Shown: positions 33,804-39,998 of the stretch, in pieces
Position numbering within the stretch: the first letter of the stretch is position 1
Layout: each line of letters begins with the position of its first letter
Source: CAYRXM01 sp964428175
GTDB lineage: Bacteria > Chloroflexota > Anaerolineae > JAFGEY01
Direction of reading: 5' to 3'
Length of the DNA stretch: 39,998 nt
Assembly: GCA_964428175.1 (NCBI GenBank)
Contig: CAYRXM010000025.1
Location: 1-39,998, forward strand
Notes under the pieces: generated by a model
Databases searched by the model: none
Seen by the model: the letters and a program-made list of their open reading frames with translations, nothing else
What the model was told of the DNA's origin: nothing
Program-made: the position numbers and the translations under genes

Positions 33804-35315
33804 ATGAATGTTTTGACGCGAGCGCAATTTCATCACCTGGCCAAGCAGGGACGGTCGGTGCCGGTATACCGCGAGCTGTCCGCCGACCTGGAAACGCCGG
33901 TGTCGGTCTACCTCAAGCTGCGCGGCGACGGCGGGATGCCCAGCTTTTTGCTCGAAAGCGTCGAAAAGGCCGAGCAGGTAGGGCGCTATTCGTTCTTGGG
34001 CGTCAACCCGCAGCGACAGGTCATCGCCCGCGGAAATGAGGTGCAGGTGTTGGACAATGGGCAGACCCGCTCTTTCCGGCTTGAAAAGGGCCGCGACCCG
34101 CTGCACATCGTCGCCGAACAGGTGGCCCGCTACCAGCCCATCGCCCCGCTCGACGCGGTTGCACCGGGCCTGCCGCGATTTTGGGGCGGCGCGGTGGGCT
34201 ATCTGGCCTACGACATGGTGCGCTTTTGGGAGCGCTTGCCCGAAACGGGCGTCGATCCGCTCGGCCTGCCCGACCTGCACATGCTGATCACCGACACGCT
34301 GGTCGCCTTTGACCACGTCAAGCACCGCCTGCTGCTTTGCGCCAACGCGCTCACCTCGCCCGGCAGCGACCTCGACGCCGCCTACGACGATGCCGTCGCC
34401 CGGCTGGACGCGCTCGAAGCGCGCGTGTGTGCACCTATGCCGGAGCAGCCCGAAGCGCCGCGCCAACCCGGCGGCGAACTCCAATCGAGCGTGACCCAGG
34501 CCGAGTACGAAGCGCGGGTGCGCCGGGCCAGGGAATACATTGCCGCCGGCGACATTTTCCAGGTCGTGCCCTCGCAGCGGCTGTCGCGCCCGACCGGGGC
34601 CGAGCCGTTTGCCATCTATCGCGCGCTGCGCCGTCTCAACCCGTCGCCCTATATGTTCTTCCTCGACCTGGGCGGCGATCCGCGTATGCACCTGATCGGC
34701 TCGTCGCCGGAAGTGCTGACCCGTTTGCAAGGCCGCACCGCCGAGGTGCGTCCCATCGCCGGGACGCGGCCGCGCGGCCAGAACGATGAGCAGGACCGCG
34801 CATTGGAAACCGACCTGCTCGCCGATCCCAAGGAGCGCGCCGAGCACGTCATGCTGGTCGACCTGGGCCGCAACGACCTGGGCCGCGTCTGCGAGTACGG
34901 CACGGTGCGGGTAGACGACCTGCTCACCATCGAGCGCTACTCACACGTGATCCACCTGGTCAGCCGCGTCACCGGAACGCTGCGCAGCGACATGGATGCC
35001 TACGAACTGATCCGGGCGACGTTCCCGGCGGGCACAGTCAGCGGCGCGCCCAAGGTGCGGGCGATGCAAATCATCGATGAACTGGAAGGGCTGCGGCGCT
35101 GCTGCTATGCCGGGGCGGTGGGCTATTTCGGGTTCAACGGCAACATGGACACCTGCATCACCATCCGCACCATCACCATGCTGGGACAGACCGCCTATTT
35201 GCAGGCCGGCGGCGGCGTCGTCGCCGACAGCGATCCCACGCGCGAGTGGGAGGAGACGCTGCACAAGGCCCGCGCGCTCAGTGTGGCAATCGAGATGGCA
35301 GAGAATGGCGAGTAG
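33804..35315 (+). CDS. trpE: Anthranilate synthase component I
   Basis: Converts chorismate to anthranilate with TrpG (503 aa). The N-terminal LLES motif (49-52) of the tryptophan feedback site is intact, so allosteric inhibition is expected. The chorismate-binding domain carries IAGTRPRG, HVMLVDLGRNDLGRV, FPAGTVSGAPKVRAM and QAGGGVVADSDP. The ATG at 33804 is preferred: AAGGA ends 9 nt upstream of it but directly abuts the other in-frame ATG at 33795. It is the first gene after the T-box and MITE. The product could also serve folate synthesis as PabB, but the operon and the LLES motif argue for TrpE. Confidence 0.96.
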   Translation: MNVLTRAQFHHLAKQGRSVPVYRELSADLETPVSVYLKLRGDGGMPSFLLESVEKAEQVGRYSFLGVNPQRQVIARGNEVQVLDNGQTRSFRLEKGRDPLHIVAEQVARYQPIAPLDAVAPGLPRFWGGAVGYLAYDMVRFWERLPETGVDPLGLPDLHMLITDTLVAFDHVKHRLLLCANALTSPGSDLDAAYDDAVARLDALEARVCAPMPEQPEAPRQPGGELQSSVTQAEYEARVRRAREYIAAGDIFQVVPSQRLSRPTGAEPFAIYRALRRLNPSPYMFFLDLGGDPRMHLIGSSPEVLTRLQGRTAEVRPIAGTRPRGQNDEQDRALETDLLADPKERAEHVMLVDLGRNDLGRVCEYGTVRVDDLLTIERYSHVIHLVSRVTGTLRSDMDAYELIRATFPAGTVSGAPKVRAMQIIDELEGLRRCCYAGAVGYFGFNGNMDTCITIRTITMLGQTAYLQAGGGVVADSDPTREWEETLHKARALSVAIEMAENGE

Positions 35316-35422
35316 CAAACAACAAATTGCAATGGCCGCAGCGTCAGATCAATGCCGGATAAATAGAACAGCCTACGTTGCGATTTGCTATTTGCGATTC
35401 ATCTTTTTTTGAGGAGGACATG

Positions 35423-35989
35423 ATGATTCTCGTGATCGACAATTATGATTCTTTTACCTACAACCTCGTCCAATACCTGGGCGAACTGGGCGCCGACGTG
35501 ACCGTCTGCCGCAACGATCAGATCACGCTCGACGAAATCCACACGCTCGCACCAAGCCATATCATCATCTCGCCCGGCCCCGGTACGCCCGACGACGGCG
35601 GCATCTCGCTCGACGTGATCCGCGAATTCCACCCAACCACGCCCATTTTGGGTGTCTGTTTGGGCCACCAGTGCATCGGCGCGGCATTCGGCGGCGTGGT
35701 CGACCGCGCCGGACGGCTGATGCACGGCAAGACCAGCCCCATCTATCACTATGGTGGCGGCCTCTTTGAAGGCGTGCCCAGCCCCTTTGAGGCGACGCGC
35801 TATCACAGCCTGCTCGTCCACGAGCCGATCCCGGACTGCCTCAAAGTGACCGCCTTTACCTCTGAAGGCGAAGTCATGGCCTTGCAGCACAAAAGCGCGC
35901 CGCTGGTTGGCGTCCAGTTTCACCCGGAGAGCATCCTGACCGAGTATGGGAAGGATATTTTGAGTAATTTTATGGAGATCAAGGAGTAG
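35423..35989 (+). CDS. trpG: Anthranilate synthase component II (glutamine amidotransferase)
   Basis: 188-aa class I amidotransferase that supplies ammonia to TrpE. The triad is visible: C79 in GVCLGHQCIG, and H167 and E169 in HPES. The PGPGTPDDGG loop is present. GAGGAGG at 35411-35417 fits the ATG at 35423 (5 nt); the ATG three bases earlier is a possible alternative. It may also serve PabB, as in many bacteria. About 107 nt separate it from trpE, without a terminator. Confidence 0.95.
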   Translation: MILVIDNYDSFTYNLVQYLGELGADVTVCRNDQITLDEIHTLAPSHIIISPGPGTPDDGGISLDVIREFHPTTPILGVCLGHQCIGAAFGGVVDRAGRLMHGKTSPIYHYGGGLFEGVPSPFEATRYHSLLVHEPIPDCLKVTAFTSEGEVMALQHKSAPLVGVQFHPESILTEYGKDILSNFMEIKE

Positions 35990-36045
35990 GAAGCAAGGGC
36001 AGGCCTTGTTTCCTCTCCCCTTGTTTCCTTTCAAGGAGGAAAACC

Positions 36046-37080
36046 ATGATTCAGCAAGCGATTCAACAACTGCTCGACGGCCGATCCATGTCGGCGAGCC
36101 AGGCCGAAGGGGTGATGGATCAGGTGATGAACGGCGGGGCGACCCCGGCGCAAATTGCCGGATTCCTGATCGCCCTGCGGCTCAAAGGCGAAACAGTCGA
36201 CGAGATCGCCGGCTGCGCGCGGGCGATGCGCCGTGCGGCGGTGGCGGTGAACCCACTGCGCGCCGACATCGTCGACACTTGCGGCACCGGCGGCGATGGC
36301 GCGGGCACGTTCAACATTTCGACCACCACCGCTTTTGTCGTCGCCGGGGCGGGGCTGGGCGTGGCCAAGCATGGCAATCGCAGCGTGAGCAGCCGCTCCG
36401 GCAGCGCCGATGTGCTGGCGGCGCTCGGCGTCAACCTGGATTTAACCCCGGAGCAGGTCGCCCGCTGCATCGACGAGGTGGGCATCGGCTTTATGTTTGC
36501 CCCCAAACTGCACCCGGCGATGAAGCACGCGGTCGGTCCACGGCGTGAGCTGGGCGTGCGCACCATTTTCAACGTCCTCGGCCCGCTGACCAACCCGGCG
36601 GGCACACCGGCCCAGTTGATCGGTGTGTATGACCCCACCCTGACCGAGCCTTTGGCCTGCGTGCTCAAGGAATTGGGGGCCAGGGCGGCCTATGTGGTGC
36701 ACGGCGCGGGCGGCCTGGACGAATTGAGCACCGCCGGACCGAACCAGGTCAGCTATTTTGGCGTGGCCGGCGAAAACGGCCACATTGTCACCAAGACCAT
36801 CGATCCGCGCAACTGCGGCTTTGCGCCGGCCGATCCGTCCGACCTGCGCGGCGGCGATCCGCAGGAAAACGCCCGCATCACCCGTGACATTCTCTCCGGC
36901 CGGGATCGCGGCCCTCGGCGCGACACGGTGCTGCTCAACGCGGCGGCGGCGCTGCTGGTCGGCGGCGCGGTCGATGGGCTGGCCCCGGGCATCGGCAGGG
37001 CGGCCCAAAGCATCGACAGCGGCGCGGCGCTGTCGGCGTTGGAGCGGTTGGTCGAATTCAGCCAGCAGTTGGCAAGTTGA
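36046..37080 (+). CDS. trpD: Anthranilate phosphoribosyltransferase
   Basis: 344-aa enzyme that transfers phosphoribosyl from PRPP to anthranilate, the second step of the branch. Motifs visible: CGTGGDG (79-85, PRPP pyrophosphate loop), the NxSTTTA region, KHGNRSVSSRSGSADVL, and the later NVLGPLTNPAG. AAGGAGG lies about 7 nt before the ATG. Length and motifs are standard. Confidence 0.97.
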   Translation: MIQQAIQQLLDGRSMSASQAEGVMDQVMNGGATPAQIAGFLIALRLKGETVDEIAGCARAMRRAAVAVNPLRADIVDTCGTGGDGAGTFNISTTTAFVVAGAGLGVAKHGNRSVSSRSGSADVLAALGVNLDLTPEQVARCIDEVGIGFMFAPKLHPAMKHAVGPRRELGVRTIFNVLGPLTNPAGTPAQLIGVYDPTLTEPLACVLKELGARAAYVVHGAGGLDELSTAGPNQVSYFGVAGENGHIVTKTIDPRNCGFAPADPSDLRGGDPQENARITRDILSGRDRGPRRDTVLLNAAAALLVGGAVDGLAPGIGRAAQSIDSGAALSALERLVEFSQQLAS

Positions 37081-37089
37081 GCATAGTCA

Positions 37090-37173
37090 TGTAGGTTGGG
37101 TCGAGGCACGAGACCCAACACCAGAGATGGCGCTGCATTTTGTTGGGTTTCACTTTGTTCAACCCAACCTACA
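37090..37173. repeat. 84-bp nested palindromic repeat (REP/MITE-like)
   Basis: The ends TGTAGGTTGGGT and ACCCAACCTACA are perfect 12-bp inverted repeats. Each half is itself a hairpin: GTTGGGTC/GACCCAAC on the left and GTTGGGTT/CAACCCAAC on the right. Similar GTAGGTTGGGTT...AACCCAACCTAC elements occur widely in bacterial genomes. No target duplication is evident. It lies between trpD and trpS. Confidence 0.85.
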
Positions 37174-37197
37174 AATCGCCGAGTGATAGGAGGAAAT

Positions 37198-38235
37198 ATG
37201 GCCGACTCCAACCGATCCCGTCCGCGCGTCTTTTCCGGCGTCCAGCCGTCGGGCACGCTGCACATCGGCAACTATTTGGGCGCGATCCGGCGCTGGGTGG
37301 CCGAACAAGAGGATAAAGAAAATTATTTCTGCATCGTTGACATGCACGCGATCACCGTGTGGCAGGACCCGGATGTGCTGCGGCAAAAAACGCGTGAACT
37401 GGCCGCCACCTATCTGGCCACCGGCCTGGACCCAAACAAGAGCGTCATTTTCATCCAGAGCCACGTGCCCGCCCACGCCGAGTGCTGCTGGGTGCTCAAC
37501 TGCGTCACCCCGCTGGGCTGGCTGGAGCGGATGACCCAGTACAAGATCAAGGCGCAGAGCCAGGAAAGCGTCGGCGCCGGGCTGCTCGATTACCCGGTGC
37601 TGCAAACGGCCGACATTTTGCTCTATGACGCCGATCAAGTGCCGGTGGGCGAGGATCAAAAGCAGCACGTCGAGCTGGCCCGCGACATCGCGCAGCGCTT
37701 CAATCATCTATACGGCGAAACCTTTGTCCTGCCCCAAGCCGTGCTGCCGCAGGTCGGCGCGCGCATCCGCGCCCTGAACGATCCGTCGCGCAAGATGAGC
37801 AAGAGCGAGGCGCACATCAAGGGGCATGCCGTGCCGCTGGTCGGCGGGCCGGACGAGATTCGCGCTGCCTTGCGCACTGCCGTCACCGACACCGGGCGCG
37901 AGATCGTTTTCAGCGACGCGCCGGAAAAGGCCGGGGTGAATAACCTGCTCGAAATCTATGAACTGCTGACCGGCTTGAGCCGCACGCGGATCGAGGCCGA
38001 GTTTACCGGGCAGGGCTATGCCGTGCTCAAAAATCGCATCGCTGACGTGGTGATCGAAGCGCTGCGCCCGATCCGCGAGCGCTACGGCGAACTGATCGCC
38101 GAGCCTGCCGCGCTCGACCACATGCTGGCCCTCGGCGCGGAGCAGGCGCGGGCGGTGGCCGACCCGAAAATGGACGAGATCAAGCGCAAGGTGGGGTTCG
38201 TGCTGCCCAGGTCATGCGTATTCCGTGATGCGTGA
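37198..38235 (+). CDS. trpS: Tryptophanyl-tRNA synthetase
   Basis: Class I synthetase of 345 aa that charges tRNA-Trp. The HIGH-type motif HIGN (22-25) and KMSKS (about 198-202) are intact, and the bacterial TrpS signatures SGVQPSGTLHIGNYLGA, DMHAIT and VPVGEDQKQHVELARD are clear. AGGAGG lies 5 nt upstream of the ATG. The C-terminus probably once ended near VGFV. The last nine residues and the stop are encoded by a dispersed repeat (CGTGATGCGTGA). Its place inside a T-box-controlled trp operon means that charging capacity and biosynthesis rise together. Confidence 0.96.
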   Translation: MADSNRSRPRVFSGVQPSGTLHIGNYLGAIRRWVAEQEDKENYFCIVDMHAITVWQDPDVLRQKTRELAATYLATGLDPNKSVIFIQSHVPAHAECCWVLNCVTPLGWLERMTQYKIKAQSQESVGAGLLDYPVLQTADILLYDADQVPVGEDQKQHVELARDIAQRFNHLYGETFVLPQAVLPQVGARIRALNDPSRKMSKSEAHIKGHAVPLVGGPDEIRAALRTAVTDTGREIVFSDAPEKAGVNNLLEIYELLTGLSRTRIEAEFTGQGYAVLKNRIADVVIEALRPIRERYGELIAEPAALDHMLALGAEQARAVADPKMDEIKRKVGFVLPRSCVFRDA

Positions 38236-38262
38236 GCGTATAAATCCACAAGAGAATATTGA

Positions 38263-39090
38263 ATGACAAAAAACATCCTAGACGAGATTATTGCCTGGAA
38301 ACGGATCGAGGTCGAGCAGTGCAAGCAAGGGAAATCGATTGAACGGGTGCAAGTTGAGGCGGCTCGAATGCCGCCCCCGCGCGATTTCGCGGCCGCGCTG
38401 GGCGCGCCGGGAGTGTCGCTCATCGCCGAGATCAAGCGCGCCTCGCCGAGCAAGGGCGCGATCCGCCCCGACCTCGACCCGGTCAGCCTGGCGCGCTGTT
38501 ATGCCGAGAACGGCGCGGCGGCGATCAGCGTGCTGACCGACGGCAGGTATTTCGGCGGCTCGCTCGATGACTTGCGCGCAGTGCAGCAGACGGCAGATAT
38601 TCCCGTGCTGCGCAAGGAATTCATCGTCGATCCCTACCAGGTCTACGAGGCGCGCGCCGCCGGCGCCGATGCGCTGCTGCTGATCGCCGCCGCACTGGAC
38701 GACGACGAATTGGCCTTTTTGTACGATATGGTGTACGACCTGGGGATGTCAGCACTTGTGGAAGTTCATAATGAAGCTGAACTACGACGCGCTTTCAAGA
38801 TCGGCCCGCGCATCATTGGCATCAATAACCGGGATTTGCATACATTTGCAGTCGATCTCGAAACCACTGCTCGGCTGCGTCCACTGATTCCCGTTGATGT
38901 GATGCTCGTCGCCGAGAGCGGCATTCACACGGTCGCCGACGTGGATCGCCTGCGCCGGATCGGCGTCGACGCGATGCTGGTCGGCGAGGCGCTGGTGCGG
39001 GAGATCGGAAGAGCGTCGNNNNNNNNNNCAGAAAATGTGGCGGAAAAGGTGCGGCAATTTACGCATCACACCCAGGAGTATCAACGTTGA
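38263..39090 (+). CDS. trpC: Indole-3-glycerol-phosphate synthase (interrupted by assembly gap)
   Basis: Forms indole-3-glycerol phosphate from CdRP (about 275 aa as read). TIM-barrel motifs are present: IAEIKRASPSKG (E56, K58), LRKEFIVDPYQ, GINNRDL and VAESGI, then VGEALVR. Just after that the sequence runs into adapter (39002-39018) and ten N (39019-39028), so a few residues near the C-terminus are false or missing. The frame is open across the gap, as expected if the gap is small. The stop overlaps the trpF start. Confidence 0.94.
   Translation: MTKNILDEIIAWKRIEVEQCKQGKSIERVQVEAARMPPPRDFAAALGAPGVSLIAEIKRASPSKGAIRPDLDPVSLARCYAENGAAAISVLTDGRYFGGSLDDLRAVQQTADIPVLRKEFIVDPYQVYEARAAGADALLLIAAALDDDELAFLYDMVYDLGMSALVEVHNEAELRRAFKIGPRIIGINNRDLHTFAVDLETTARLRPLIPVDVMLVAESGIHTVADVDRLRRIGVDAMLVGEALVREIGRASXXXXENVAEKVRQFTHHTQEYQR
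39002..39028 (+). other. Illumina adapter plus 10-N scaffold gap
   Basis: AGATCGGAAGAGCGTCG (39002-39018) is the start of the read-2 adapter, followed by ten N. It lies inside trpC. The gap size is nominal. Confidence 0.97.
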
Positions 39091-39746
39091 TTTATGTAAA
39101 GATTTGTGGTCTGACCAACCTCGGCGATACTTACTGCGCTGCCCAAGCCGGAGCGGATTTCCTCGGTTTCATTTTTTACCCGCCCAGCCCGCGGTACATC
39201 TCAGCGGAACGAGCGCACGAGATCACCCAGATCATCAATCTGGAATTTGGCCTCAGCCGCCCGCGTTTCGTGGGTGTGTTTGTCGACGCGCCGCCGGACG
39301 AGGTTGGGCGCACGATCGAGGTCGCCGGGCTGGACCTGGCCCAACTGCACGGGGGCGAATCGCTGAACGACCTGCAAACACTCGCCCCGCGCGCGTTCAA
39401 GGCGCTGCGCCCGCAAACGGTCGATGAGGCATTGGTAGGGCTGGAAACCTGCCGGCCTGTTTTTTCACCAGATTCAAACTTGCCTGAACTGCTGGTCGAT
39501 ACCTATCACCCGGTGCAGTACGGCGGTACCGGCGAACAGGCCGATTTGCGCATCGCCCAGGCGCTTTCGTCACGCTGCCGGCTGCTGCTGGCGGGCGGGC
39601 TCGACCCAGACAATGTTGCCCAGGTCATTCGGCAGGTGCGTCCGTGGGGTGTCGACGTGTCGAGCGGGGTGGAAGCAAAAAAGGGGAAAAAGGATCACGG
39701 TCGGATCGGGGCGTTTGTCGAGGCGGTGCGATCAAGTGAAACGTGA
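39087..39746 (+). CDS. trpF: Phosphoribosylanthranilate isomerase
   Basis: 219-aa TIM-barrel enzyme that performs the Amadori isomerisation between the TrpD and TrpC steps. The catalytic C7 (VKICGLT) and D138 (LLVDTY) are present, along with the GGTG and LAGGLDPDNV phosphate-binding loops. The TTG start overlaps the trpC TGA (TTGA), with GGAG 9 nt upstream. The nearby ATG at 39094 is out of frame. It is the last trp gene visible; trpB and trpA do not follow. Confidence 0.95.
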   Translation: MIYVKICGLTNLGDTYCAAQAGADFLGFIFYPPSPRYISAERAHEITQIINLEFGLSRPRFVGVFVDAPPDEVGRTIEVAGLDLAQLHGGESLNDLQTLAPRAFKALRPQTVDEALVGLETCRPVFSPDSNLPELLVDTYHPVQYGGTGEQADLRIAQALSSRCRLLLAGGLDPDNVAQVIRQVRPWGVDVSSGVEAKKGKKDHGRIGAFVEAVRSSET

Positions 39747-39752
39747 TGCGTA

Positions 39753-39808
39753 AAACGTGAGGACCAGAAATGCGAACCAGGTCTTTCTAATCCTCCCGTT
39801 TCACGTTT
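39753..39808. repeat. 8-bp inverted repeat between convergent trpF and hicB-like genes
   Basis: AAACGTGA (39753-39760) and TCACGTTT (39801-39808) are perfect complements about 40 nt apart, with the stop of the - strand gene inside the right arm. No T-tract is present. It is more likely a dispersed repeat remnant than a terminator. Confidence 0.45.
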
Positions 39809-39998
39809 GATGATGCGACATATCGGGGATGGGTTCGTTTGGGGCTTGCAAATCCTCCAGGCAGAGCAAAATGGCTTCCTTGATATTTTCCATTGCTTCA
39901 CCGATCGTCTCGCCCTGTGTATAGCAACCGGGCAATGCCGGGCAAGAAATGACGAACCCGCCTTCTGGGTCGGGTTCGAGCAATACCTTAAAGTCGTA
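39801..39998 (-). CDS. HicB-like antitoxin (5' end outside window)
   Basis: The 65 visible residues match the short HicB/UPF0150 family: YDFKVLLEPDPEGGFV, SCPALPGCYTQGET and EAMENIKEAI. Such proteins neutralise the HicA mRNA interferase or stand alone as a partial RNase-H-like fold. No DNA-binding domain follows, as in the short subtype. The frame runs on past the right edge, so the start and any hicA toxin gene would lie beyond 39998. The stop sits in a repeat-like AAACGTGA. Confidence 0.85.
   Translation of the reverse strand, partial: YDFKVLLEPDPEGGFVISCPALPGCYTQGETIGEAMENIKEAILLCLEDLQAPNEPIPDMSHHQT

Noticed and set aside
39753..39808. Terminator for trpF
   Set aside because: An 8-bp stem with a 40-nt loop and no T-tract is too weak.

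Overview
The window looks like a draft or metagenome-assembled contig from a GC-rich bacterium. My best guess is Chloroflexota (Anaerolineae-like), with moderate confidence. The clues are a DnaG zinc site with one extra residue, a long RpoD with an insertion in region 3, zinc-ribbon/Ser-Thr kinase/FHA signalling genes with Thr-Pro linkers, an orphan Flp pilin and a Trp T-box. No rRNA or marker comparison was possible. The assembly carries Illumina adapter remnants: one at the left end, and one beside each of two 10-N gaps, inside a kinase gene and inside trpC.

Layout. 1-366: adapter, a bidirectional terminator and tRNA-Asn with its own promoter. 367-4324 (-): the dnaG-rpoD operon behind a near-consensus sigma-A promoter. 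4468-6473 (+): dihydropyrimidinase, a lone receiver protein and a 51-residue membrane protein. 6498-15485 (+): a signalling island with a STAND-type ATPase/TPR protein, a TPR/zinc-ribbon protein with a possible HEPN-like motif, a zinc-ribbon membrane protein with an external beta-sandwich, and a 1031-residue receptor Ser/Thr kinase. 15607-19943 (+): ABC-F ATPase, glycerophosphodiesterase, SGNH hydrolase, Trm112-like protein and GNAT acetyltransferase. 19951-21866 (-): a membrane protein and an RlmD-type rRNA methyltransferase. 21916-24699 (+): Flp-type pilin and a VIT/vWA surface protein. 24765-25403 (-): metallo-beta-lactamase-fold hydrolase. 25628-30360 (+): a compact operon of an atypical kinase, a membrane zinc-ribbon/FHA protein and a very divergent tubulin-like (Tubulin_2-type) membrane protein. 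30369-32369 (-): REC-GAF-PAS histidine kinase. 32388-33184 (+): alpha/beta hydrolase. 33200-39746 (+): the tryptophan operon. 39801-39998 (-): HicB-like antitoxin, cut by the window edge.

The trp operon (trpE-G-D-S-C-F) has a consensus promoter and a T-box leader with a TGG specifier, so uncharged tRNA-Trp should switch on both biosynthesis and the tryptophanyl-tRNA synthetase gene. trpB and trpA are not in the window. A 141-bp MITE with an 8-bp target duplication sits between the T-box terminator and trpE. An 84-bp nested-palindrome element sits between trpD and trpS.

The best candidate for a poorly described system is the kinase/FHA/tubulin-like operon at 25.6-30.4 kb. The STAND/zinc-ribbon/receptor-kinase island at 5.9-15.5 kb comes second. 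A dispersed 12-mer (CGTGATGCGTRA) at the 3' ends of three genes appears to have rewritten their stop codons.
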